This document shows, in pieces, positions 1 to 5,354 of a DNA stretch of 5,387 nt. Position 1 is the stretch's first letter. Every line of letters begins with the position of its first letter. The DNA is taken from contig SLLF01000218.1 in NCBI GenBank assembly GCA_007134175.1, positions 1 to 5,387 of the forward strand. The letters are read 5' to 3'. The DNA is from Kiritimatiellia bacterium. Lineage in GTDB: Bacteria > Verrucomicrobiota > Kiritimatiellia > SLAD01. The notes beneath the pieces were generated by a model. That model saw only the letters and a list, made by a program, of their open reading frames with translations. It was not told where the DNA came from and searched no databases. The translations under genes were made by a program, and so were the position numbers.

Positions 1-713
1 ATCGACGGTGCGCTGGGCGCCCCGTGGGCGCGGGGCAACCAACTGAACAACGGCCAAAGGGCCGCTTTCATGGCCACAGCGGTCATGATCGCGGCGTACG
101 GCACCAGCACCGCCCGCGGATCGTCCAGCTCCGCCAGCCGCTCGTGAATCAGTTGCAGGTCCAGGACCCCGGTGATGCGGTAGAGATAGGCTATGCCCAA
201 TGTCATGAAGGCCATGCCGGTGAAGTTCATCATGATATAGACCATCGCGTCGTAGACCGACTGCTTGTCCTGGCGATACATGATCAGAATCGCCACCGTA
301 ATCATGCCCAATTCGAGGATGACGTAGATATTGAAAATATCGCCGCTGAGCAGCACGCCGAATACCGCCGCTTCCAGCAGGAGGAAAAGGAAAATGAAGG
401 TCTTGTCCATATAACCGGCGCGGGTAGCGAAACCGTACGTGGCCGTGAAGAATAGCGCCGCCAGCAAGACGAGGGGTGCTGAAATCGTATCGGCCATCAA
501 CCGGATGGACACGCCCGCCGGCCAGCCGGCCAGGTACTGCTGCACCGGCTCCCCCCAGCGTACCTGGGCAAAAAGGTGCAGGGCCGCCAGGGACAGCAGG
601 ATGTTGCCCACGCCCATGGTCCATTGATAGGGCCGGCGCGGCATGAAATAAGTGACGGCTCCCAGCAGCACTGGACCCAATACCAGCAAATATAGTGGCC
701 ACTCCAACATCAT
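1..713 (-). CDS. mnhD: MnhD/MrpD-like proton-translocating antiporter subunit, second copy (3' part missing)
   Basis: Integral membrane subunit of the NuoL/M/N-type antiporter family, expected to carry an ion path in an Mrp/Mbh-type complex. The first 237 codons are in the window and the rest lies beyond position 1. Family-critical charged residues are present: Glu134 in the NIYVILELGM helix (equivalent of the essential TM5 glutamate) and Lys216 in AVAMKAALWP (TM7 lysine), followed by the WLPRAHGAPSAPS segment. The frame is open throughout. ATG at 713 overlaps the preceding gene's TGA (ATGA). A second ATG at 710 is better placed (6 nt) after the GGAG at 720-717, so either may be used. It aligns gap-free with the upstream mnhD over all 237 residues with 37 differences (about 84% identity), so this is a tandem paralog, like MbsH/MbsH' or the pair of antiporter subunits in Mrp (A and D). 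It could be called nuoM- or hyfB-like by general annotation; the context favours MnhD/MbhH. Confidence 0.93.
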   Translation of the reverse strand, partial: MMLEWPLYLLVLGPVLLGAVTYFMPRRPYQWTMGVGNILLSLAALHLFAQVRWGEPVQQYLAGWPAGVSIRLMADTISAPLVLLAALFFTATYGFATRAGYMDKTFIFLFLLLEAAVFGVLLSGDIFNIYVILELGMITVAILIMYRQDKQSVYDAMVYIMMNFTGMAFMTLGIAYLYRITGVLDLQLIHERLAELDDPRAVLVPYAAIMTAVAMKAALWPLFSWLPRAHGAPSAPS

Positions 714-2323
714 ACGCTCCGAACGGCAAACGTCAGCAAGCCGGCAAAGAAAAGGGTGATCAGGACGGTGATTTGATTGAAATTAGGCTTAAAGCGGCAC
801 AGCGCCTCCAGTCGGTCATCCCAGCGGGCGACCACCCAGCGATAGACCGCCAGGGCGGCGGCCAAGGTCGCGAAGAACAAGAGAAGTTTGTGCAAGCCGA
901 ATACGCCGCGTGCCGCGTAGACCGGACCGTAGACCAAAGCGATGACCGGTCCACCCAGCAGGCCGCCGGCCAGGATCGTCAGCCCGAACAACAACGCCAC
1001 CGCGGCTACGAACGGGTCCCGCTTGATCCGAACCTGTGCCGGCGGCGCACCGAACAGTATCGTCGCGTACTTGACGAATAGCAGCAGCGTCCCGAAGTTG
1101 ATCAGGTAGAGCCCCAGCTCAGCCGGATTCCCGGCGGCCCCGAGTGCTATAAAGTATTTGGAGACGCTGCCGTTGAACAGGGGGGCACCGGTAATACCCA
1201 ACACGCCGATCAACGTCCCCACCCCAATCAGCGGCAGGCGGCGCATTACCCCGCGAATCTGGCTGCAGGCTCGGGTGCCATACGCCTCGATGATCACACC
1301 CGCCGTCAGGAAGAGGAGTCCTTTAAAGAGGGCATGATTGATAATGTGGTACATGCTGCCCCAATACGCCTCTGACGTCCCCAGGTTCAAACCCACCACG
1401 ATTAGTCCGACTTGGCTGACGGTCGAATAGGCCAGCATCAACTTGATATCCCGCTGCGCGATGCCCAAGAGGAACCCAAGCGTCGCCGTGACATAGCCAA
1501 TGCCCAGGAAAAAGGATTGGGCATTGACGACCGGGATAAACACCAGGTTCAGGCGAATCAGCAGATAGACGCCCACCTTCACCTGTACACCGGAGAGCAC
1601 CGCCGAGACAATCGAGGGGGCGCTCGGCGCCCCGTGGGCGCGGGGCAACCAACTGAACAACGGCCACAAGGCCGCCTTCATCGCGACCGCGGTCATGATC
1701 AGCGCGTAGGGGACCACGACCGCACGGGGATTCTCCAGCTCGGCCAGACGGTCATGAATCTGCGCCAGATCCAATACCCCCGTGATCCGGTAAAGGTAGG
1801 CCACCCCCAGGGTCAGGAACGCCATACCGATGAAGTTCATCATGATGTAGACCATCGCGTCGTAGACCGACTGCTTGTCCTGGCGGTACATGATCAGAAT
1901 CGCCACGCCGATCATCCCGAGTTCCAGAATAACGTAGATATTGAAGAGGTCGCCACTGAGGAGGACGCCCAAGATCGCGGCCTCCAGCAAGAGGAAGAGA
2001 AAGATAAAGGTCTTGTCCATGTAGCCGGCCCGCGCGGCGAACAAATAGGTGGCCGTAAAAAACAGAGCGGTCAGCAGAACCAAGGGCACCGACAGGTTAT
2101 CGGCCACCAGCCGGATTGCCACGCCCGGTGGCCAGCCGGCCAGATACTGCTGCACCGGCTCGCCCCAGCGTACCTGGGCAAAGAGGTGCACGGCTACAGC
2201 CGTGAGGGCCAGGTTGCCCAATCCCATTCCCCACAGGTAGGCCCGGCGCGGCAGGAAATAGGTGACGGCCCCCAGCAGGACCGGACCCAGCACCAGCAGA
2301 TAAAGTGGCCACCCCGCTGTCAC
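710..2323 (-). CDS. mnhD: MnhD/MrpD-like proton-translocating antiporter subunit, first copy (complete)
   Basis: A 537-residue polytopic membrane protein of the NuoL/M/N, MrpD, MbhH family, with about 14-15 hydrophobic segments. The charged residues of the antiporter core are in place: Glu134 (VILELGM), Lys216 (AVAMKAALWP), Lys249 (SGVQVKVGVY), His326/His330 and Lys334 (YHIINHALFKG), and Lys389 (NGSVSKYF). By homology these form the half-channels and central hydrophilic axis that move H+ (and possibly support Na+ exchange). It is somewhat longer than typical MrpD (about 490-500 residues) because of a C-terminal extension with two or more hydrophobic segments after about residue 430. The start codon is GTG (2323-2321), 4 bp after the mnhC stop, with AGGA 8 nt upstream. 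The same N-terminal length in the downstream paralog (shared WPLYLLVLGPVLLGAV) supports this start. The stop overlaps the ATG of the second copy, so the two are probably translated together. Family assignment is secure; the transported ion is inferred. Confidence 0.96.
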   Translation of the reverse strand: MTAGWPLYLLVLGPVLLGAVTYFLPRRAYLWGMGLGNLALTAVAVHLFAQVRWGEPVQQYLAGWPPGVAIRLVADNLSVPLVLLTALFFTATYLFAARAGYMDKTFIFLFLLLEAAILGVLLSGDLFNIYVILELGMIGVAILIMYRQDKQSVYDAMVYIMMNFIGMAFLTLGVAYLYRITGVLDLAQIHDRLAELENPRAVVVPYALIMTAVAMKAALWPLFSWLPRAHGAPSAPSIVSAVLSGVQVKVGVYLLIRLNLVFIPVVNAQSFFLGIGYVTATLGFLLGIAQRDIKLMLAYSTVSQVGLIVVGLNLGTSEAYWGSMYHIINHALFKGLLFLTAGVIIEAYGTRACSQIRGVMRRLPLIGVGTLIGVLGITGAPLFNGSVSKYFIALGAAGNPAELGLYLINFGTLLLFVKYATILFGAPPAQVRIKRDPFVAAVALLFGLTILAGGLLGGPVIALVYGPVYAARGVFGLHKLLLFFATLAAALAVYRWVVARWDDRLEALCRFKPNFNQITVLITLFFAGLLTFAVRSV

Positions 2324-2327
2324 CGCC

Positions 2328-2696
2328 CTAATCCTGAAGCCGCCGGATCAAGATATCCCAGTCCGCCGTCCCGTAGCGGTACATCACGCGCATGTACATC
2401 GCCAGGCACATCGCCACCACCGACACCCCGATCACGATGGCCGTGATCATCAAGGCCTGGGGGACCGGATCGGCCATCGGGACATCCGCCGGGGTCATCG
2501 CCACCGGCGGACGGGCGCCGGGCGTAAAATTCGACATCATGAAGAAGGCGACAGCCGCCACATCCATAATGCCCACGGCAATGATCGTCTTGATGATATT
2601 GCGCTGGGTCATCGCCCCGAAGAGCCCGATAAAGAAAAGGCCGATGGCTAAATCGGACAAGGTCAAATTCCGGATGAAATGGTCTACAAACGCCAT
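2328..2696 (-). CDS. mnhC: MnhC/MrpC (NuoK-like) antiporter subunit
   Basis: A 122-residue NuoK-like membrane subunit with three hydrophobic segments (about residues 13-28, 36-54 and 80-103). Diagnostic features are the RNIIK segment around residues 32-36 and the MADPVPQALMITAIVIG block at 74-90, matching the DPLPQALVLTAIVI signature of MrpC/MbhG. The loop between TM2 and TM3 (about residues 55-75) is rich in Pro and Ala. The C-terminus (about 105-122) is charged and probably cytoplasmic. In Mrp/Mbh complexes this subunit packs next to the D/H subunit and links it to the rest of the module, analogous to NuoK beside NuoN. ATG at 2696 overlaps the end of mnhB by 13 bp and has AGGA (2705-2702) 5 nt upstream. 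The stop lies 4 bp before the GTG of mnhD. Length and motif are typical. Confidence 0.96.
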   Translation of the reverse strand: MAFVDHFIRNLTLSDLAIGLFFIGLFGAMTQRNIIKTIIAVGIMDVAAVAFFMMSNFTPGARPPVAMTPADVPMADPVPQALMITAIVIGVSVVAMCLAMYMRVMYRYGTADWDILIRRLQD

Positions 2697-3103
2697 GTCT
2701 TTCCTACTCCCTCAAAGAAGGCGAACCGCAGCACGGCCGTGCCGAGCTCCAACCCCACTTGCAACCCGATCAACACATTCATAACCAGTAGATAGAGCGT
2801 CCTGAATTCCGGGAACCGGTGCAGCAGCCCGGTAAAGAGCACGACGGAGGGAATCACCAAAATCAACGCTAGAAATATCCGCTGGCAGATGTGCATCCGG
2901 TGATAGTTCATGGTATTAGTCGGGAAGATGATGTAGCGAGCGATGAATAGCGCCGCCAGGATCGTGCCGCCTTGAAACCCGCCGCCGGGATAGCGGTGGC
3001 CGTGCAGGATCATGTAGAAGCCCAGCAGCAGAATGAACGGGTACAAGAAACCGATCACTTCGTCCAGGATCGAGGATTGATCAGGAAGTTCCGGCTTGCT
3101 CAT
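2684..3103 (-). CDS. mnhB: MnhB/MbhF-like antiporter subunit (MnhB domain)
   Basis: A 139-residue membrane protein with the MnhB-domain signature HGHRYPGGGFQGG at residues 34-46, normally written GH-x-x-PGGGFxGG, and about four hydrophobic segments (roughly 15-33, 44-60, 75-95 and 103-126). In Mrp and Mbh complexes MrpB/MbhF is a small core subunit between the MrpA C-terminal elements and MrpC. The reading frame stays open upstream to an ATG at 3271, but that extension would overlap almost 60 codons of the preceding gene in another frame and is polar, unlike the family. ATG at 3103 forms an ATGA overlap with the preceding stop, has GAGGA 6 nt upstream, and gives normal MnhB length, so it is chosen. 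The TAG stop lies inside mnhC (13 bp overlap). The region around residues 111-131 (GLQVGLELGTAVLRFAFFEG) is the usual last helix. Confidence 0.95.
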   Translation of the reverse strand: MSKPELPDQSSILDEVIGFLYPFILLLGFYMILHGHRYPGGGFQGGTILAALFIARYIIFPTNTMNYHRMHICQRIFLALILVIPSVVLFTGLLHRFPEFRTLYLLVMNVLIGLQVGLELGTAVLRFAFFEGVGKTWRL

Positions 3104-3399
3104 GACGGTTCCTCGGGTGAACGCGCCGGATGCCGGGGACGGAACTCTCCGGGTGTCGGCAGGAACTGCTTCATACCCACGATCGCCGTCAGCAGAATCA
3201 ATACCTCGAACATGGTATCGTACATGCGGTAATTCAACAGGATGGCGCTGATGGCGTTCGTCGTGCCGCAATCGGCCTCGAAATTGGCGGCCACGTATTG
3301 GAACAGGGTCGGTTCAAGTGTCTCCTCGTGCTCCCCCATCCAATGGGTCAGCACAACAAACAAGGCCAACACCCATAGTGCACAAAGGGCCTTGCTCAT
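3100..3399 (-). CDS. MbhE-like small antiporter subunit (C-terminal MrpA element)
   Basis: A 99-residue protein resembling MbhE (hydrogen gas-evolving membrane-bound hydrogenase subunit E), a stand-alone version of the piece that in MrpA follows the DUF4040 element. Residues 4-20 form a hydrophobic helix. Residues 44-75 (CGTTNAISAILLNYRMYDT followed by a Glu-containing hydrophobic helix) match the family pattern TN-x-V-x-x-I-L-x-D/N-YR-x-x-DT-x-x-E, including Arg58, Asp61 and Glu65. The C-terminus (about 80-99) is Pro/Arg/Glu rich and soluble. The start is well supported: GGAGG at 3411-3407 sits 7 nt before ATG 3399, and the ATG overlaps the preceding TGA by 4 bp. Its own stop overlaps the mnhB start by 4 bp. 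In the structures of Mrp and Mbh this element lies near the membrane path linking the antiporter subunit to the B/C/E/F/G cluster. Role is by homology. Confidence 0.88.
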   Translation of the reverse strand: MSKALCALWVLALFVVLTHWMGEHEETLEPTLFQYVAANFEADCGTTNAISAILLNYRMYDTMFEVLILLTAIVGMKQFLPTPGEFRPRHPARSPEEPS

Positions 3400-3959
3400 G
3401 TGTGCGCCTCCGGAGCGGCCACGTCATCGTGCCGCACCACCTCCACTCCGTGGGTGGTACCGTGTATCTGGAACACCATCTCCAACTCTTCCAGCACAAA
3501 ACTATCGGATGACCCGTGTGCCGTCAGACGGTCATGTTCCTCGCGAATCACCAGATCAAACGCAGAATCGGCCAGGGCCTCCTCCAAAGTTTTTTCGGAG
3601 AAGATGAATTGCGGTTCCAATTCACGACGCTCGAAGAACTGCCGGATTTCGCGCACGGCCCGCAGTCGCTCGACGTAGTGGATATACGCATCCGTGGAAC
3701 GGTAGCGGTGGCCTTCCGCCAGCACGGCGATGGTGTACACCTTGTTGCGTTTCAGTGCGGCCAGGTACAATAGCGTGACCAACCCGCTCCCGATCGCGGC
3801 CTCGGCCAGGGCCAGTTCAGGCGCGGCAAACTGCAAATAGAGAAAGGCCGTCAGCACGGAAAAAGCGGCCAAGTGGATGACCGCAATACGGATCAACGAC
3901 GCCTGGATCGCCAACAAGGCAAACAGCATCATGAGCAACAGCGTCAACCCCTCAATCAT
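3396..3959 (-). CDS. DUF4040 (MbhD-like) antiporter subunit with C-terminal hydrophilic extension
   Basis: A 187-residue protein with two parts. Residues 1-70 carry three hydrophobic segments and the DUF4040/MbhD signature AAPELALAEAAIGSG (45-59), corresponding to the APDVALTEAAVG motif of the MrpA C-terminal region. Glu48 and Glu53 lie in the putative membrane path. Residues 71-187 are hydrophilic, start with KRNK (suggesting a cytoplasmic side), and contain an Arg/Glu-rich stretch (98-115) that could be helical or coiled, then a mixed region ending HDDVAAPEAHT. I do not recognise a domain in this tail, and it is much longer than in ordinary MbhD (about 90-100 residues). The frame is open to an ATG at 4043, but the extra 28 residues are Arg-rich and overlap mnhG deeply. 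ATG 3959, with AGGAG at 3971-3967 (7 nt spacing) and an 8-bp overlap with mnhG, is preferred. Confidence 0.9.
   Translation of the reverse strand: MIEGLTLLLMMLFALLAIQASLIRIAVIHLAAFSVLTAFLYLQFAAPELALAEAAIGSGLVTLLYLAALKRNKVYTIAVLAEGHRYRSTDAYIHYVERLRAVREIRQFFERRELEPQFIFSEKTLEEALADSAFDLVIREEHDRLTAHGSSDSFVLEELEMVFQIHGTTHGVEVVRHDDVAAPEAHT
3407..3411 (-). promoter_or_regulatory. Shine-Dalgarno site for the MbhE-like gene
   Basis: A perfect GGAGG on the minus strand inside the last codons of the DUF4040 gene, 7 nt before ATG 3399. Together with the ATGA stop/start overlap it argues for both re-initiation and independent ribosome loading. Confidence 0.75.
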
Positions 3960-4302
3960 TGACCGGCTCCTCTTCCGGGGCGTCCAAAACGATAACTTCC
4001 CGGCTGCGATAGCCGCTGAGCCAGGCCGAACGCGCAATCGCATGGGTACTGGCCGAAACGGTCAGCAACTCAAATAACAGCAGGATCAGCAACTTGGGGA
4101 CGGTCAAGGAGAGTCCGGACATCAGCATGGCCCCAACCACCACCGTCACAAACCCCATCGCCTCTACTTTCGATGTCACCACGCTACGGGCATAGAACCC
4201 GTCCAGTTTCAAGACCGCGTACACCCCGAAACCGGTGATCAGCAGGCCCACGATGACCAGCCCCTGTCCGGCGAGTCGCAAGATGTCGGCCAACGCATCC
4301 AT
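3952..4302 (-). CDS. mnhG: MnhG/MrpG antiporter subunit
   Basis: A 116-residue small membrane protein with three hydrophobic segments (about residues 8-31, 47-64 and 68-86) and a polar, acidic C-terminal tail (APEEEPVND). It matches MnhG/PhaG by the polar turn KLDGFYARSVVTSKVEAMG (32-50), which corresponds to the family pattern RxPDxYxRLHAATKxxTLG, and by THAIARSAW (86-94), equivalent to THLIARAA at the end of helix three. It lacks the family's usual His after the conserved Arg: Arg39 is followed by Ser-Val-Val. In Mrp and Mbh structures the G subunit (MbhC) sits with E and F at one end of the module. The ATG lies 2 bp after the mnhF stop, and a GAGGG at 4318-4314 is a rather distant (11 nt) ribosome site. 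The 3' end overlaps the next gene by 8 bp. Confidence 0.94.
   Translation of the reverse strand: MDALADILRLAGQGLVIVGLLITGFGVYAVLKLDGFYARSVVTSKVEAMGFVTVVVGAMLMSGLSLTVPKLLILLLFELLTVSASTHAIARSAWLSGYRSREVIVLDAPEEEPVND
3967..3971 (-). promoter_or_regulatory. Shine-Dalgarno site that fixes the DUF4040 gene start
   Basis: AGGAG on the minus strand, inside the 3' end of mnhG, with a 7-nt spacer to the ATG at 3959. The competing upstream ATG (4043) in the same frame would give an Arg-rich leader not expected before the first membrane helix, so this site decides the start. Confidence 0.75.
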
Positions 4303-4304
4303 TG

Positions 4305-4565
4305 CTACACCATCCCTCGTCGTTCGATATAGCGAGCCAGCAATACGGTCACCAGAAAGCCCAGGATAGACAGCACCAAAGCCAAATCCAGCAGGTAGCT
4401 CTCAGGCACCGACACGGCGGTAATGATCACCGCCAGCGTAATCTTACTGGCACTCAACCCGAGACCGAGCAGGCGGTCCCATACGGTCGGTCCAATCACA
4501 ATCCGCACCATGCTACCTACAGTTGAGCAAATCAGCAGCACCAAAGCCACTTCAAGAAACGTCAT
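4305..4565 (-). CDS. mnhF: MnhF/MrpF antiporter subunit
   Basis: An 86-residue protein with three transmembrane segments (about residues 4-22, 36-54 and 58-78), the typical length for MnhF. The signature is RIVIGPTVWDR at 21-31 (family R-x-x-x-GPT-x-xDR), followed by an Asp60 in the third helix (YLLDLALV), also family-typical. A basic end (ARYIERRG) suggests the C-terminus is inside. MrpF with E and G forms the small-subunit group needed for assembly and Na+/H+ exchange in characterised Mrp antiporters. ATG 4565 overlaps the mnhE stop as ATGA. A perfect AGGAGG (4581-4576) lies 10 nt upstream inside mnhE, so the gene should be translated efficiently. Homologs were first described as PhaF or as bile-salt/Na+ resistance proteins; nothing here supports such a specialised role. 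Confidence 0.95.
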   Translation of the reverse strand: MTFLEVALVLLICSTVGSMVRIVIGPTVWDRLLGLGLSASKITLAVIITAVSVPESYLLDLALVLSILGFLVTVLLARYIERRGMV

Positions 4566-5086
4566 GACTCCGTCCCCTCCTGAGGGTCGTACATCGGTCG
4601 CAAAACCTGCTCGAACCGGCCTTTAATAGTTTGCGCCGCCACTTCCGGATCGTCCGTAAAGCAATCGATCCAGATCACTTTGAACCGGCCGGGCGAATGG
4701 TCGATCGTCACGGTGCCCGGCGTCAGCGTGATCGCCGTTGCCACCAGTGCGCCGGGAAAGGGGTCCTTGATCTCAGAGGGCAAGTCGACCACCCCCACAT
4801 TCAGCCGGTCGGTGAGCATGATGTGGATGGCGTGAATGCCCGATCGAAAGATTTCCACCGTCAATACGGCCACATAGCGCACCAGGGTGCGGAGCGGGAT
4901 GCGATAGTGTGACAAATAGGGGCGGTGCAGAAAAATGCGGCGCGTCGTCAACAGGGCCAACCCGCTGAGGACCGCACCCTCCACCCACGTCCGCCAGTGG
5001 AACGACTCACTCCAGATACACCACACCACGGCCAAAGCAAGCGGCAAGGCCATTAGGCGGAGATAGTGTTTTACCGGAACCTCCAT
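4562..5086 (-). CDS. mnhE: MnhE/MrpE antiporter subunit, first gene of the operon
   Basis: A 174-residue protein of the MnhE family, slightly longer than the usual 158-165. Two hydrophobic segments (about 10-27 and 36-50) precede a third region (about 66-90) and then the soluble domain. The hallmark ATAITLTPGTVTID lies at 116-129, matching NSITLTPGTLTV of MrpE/MbhA. The C-terminal domain (130-174) is charged and presumably cytoplasmic. MrpE is a peripheral-end subunit needed for full antiport activity in characterised Mrp systems. The start is bounded: the frame has an in-frame TGA at 5125-5123 and no ATG, GTG or TTG codon between it and ATG 5086. No convincing Shine-Dalgarno site precedes that ATG. 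A later in-frame ATG (residue 12) is possible but would trim the N-terminal region. The stop overlaps mnhF by 4 bp. No other gene of the set lies upstream, so this is taken as the operon's first gene. Confidence 0.93.
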   Translation of the reverse strand: MEVPVKHYLRLMALPLALAVVWCIWSESFHWRTWVEGAVLSGLALLTTRRIFLHRPYLSHYRIPLRTLVRYVAVLTVEIFRSGIHAIHIMLTDRLNVGVVDLPSEIKDPFPGALVATAITLTPGTVTIDHSPGRFKVIWIDCFTDDPEVAAQTIKGRFEQVLRPMYDPQEGTES

Positions 5087-5090
5087 ACGT

Positions 5091-5114
5091 CCGGGTACCG
5101 TGCACCGTGCCCGG
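5091..5114. promoter_or_regulatory. 24-bp imperfect palindrome immediately upstream of mnhE
   Basis: The arms CCGGGTACCGTG and CACCGTGCCCGG pair at 10 of 12 positions, with one G-T pair and one mismatch, centred on the self-complementary GTGCAC. The site ends 4 bp before the mnhE ATG. In DNA it looks like a dimeric operator. In mRNA it could fold into a hairpin that would cover the ribosome entry region, which also lacks a clear Shine-Dalgarno site. Function is inference only. Confidence 0.45.
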
Positions 5115-5176
5115 CCCGATTGTCAACCCAGTAGCAGGAAAAGAGCAGGGCAAACGCATCTAAATTCTGGTTATAA

Positions 5177-5354
5177 ATGACGAAATACCCAAACACCCAA
5201 GCCCGAAAGAATCCCGAAGTTCGAATACGTAAGCCGAACTAAACGCGTATCCGGAATCAATACATGTTCAGACCGGGCACCAAAGAGATGTCCGGTGATC
5301 TGGATTTCGGGTTTTGACATTCGGATTTCCTTAGGTATTTGGGTGTTTCGTCAT
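5177..5354. repeat. Intergenic element with inverted 24-bp arms
   Basis: The left arm 5177-5200 (starting ATGACGAAATACCCAAA) and the reverse complement of 5331-5354 agree at 21 of 24 positions; all three differences are C/T. The 130-bp interior is less symmetric, but it has three CCGAA motifs on the left side (5203, 5214, 5234) and TTCGG motifs on the right (5306, 5320, and 5354 at the outer edge), consistent with a larger decayed palindrome. It is AT-richer than the operon and carries no ORF of note. It could be a small non-autonomous mobile element or an intergenic repeat family. No transposase or target-site duplication is visible. Confidence 0.6.

Noticed and set aside
1..713. Possibility that the partial gene is nuoM, nuoN or a hydrogenase-4 subunit
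   Set aside because: Close similarity to the adjacent D copy and the E-F-G-B-C context place it in the MnhD/MbhH group. Only the missing downstream genes could change its complex, not its subfamily.
1412..2446. Long plus-strand open frame (344 codons) opposite mnhD, with a similar frame at 24-455
   Set aside because: The translation is rich in Gln, His, Arg and Gly with no membrane or domain pattern. The two frames resemble each other only because they are antisense to the duplicated mnhD genes.
2684..3271. Longer version of mnhB starting at 3271
   Set aside because: The additional 56 residues are the out-of-frame shadow of the MbhE-like gene. ATG 3103 has a good ribosome site and the ATGA overlap.
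2700..3400. Possible frameshift that split one MrpA C-terminus/MrpB protein into several frames
   Set aside because: Each piece has its own ribosome site and ATGA coupling, and the same split is normal in Mbh-type operons, so these are separate genes.
3396..4043. Longer version of the DUF4040 gene starting at 4043
   Set aside because: The added Arg-rich 28 residues overlap mnhG, and the AGGAG before ATG 3959 is much better.
5098..5126. TTGACA at 5126-5121 as a -35 box for the operon
   Set aside because: At 17 bp spacing the -10 position reads GCACGG and no alternative nearby resembles TATAAT. The resulting start would lie at or after the mnhE ATG.
5314..5342. Plus-strand TTGACA at 5314-5319 as a promoter reading rightwards
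   Set aside because: The -10 candidates at normal spacing (for example TATTTG) are weak and lie inside the inverted-arm element, and no downstream gene is visible.
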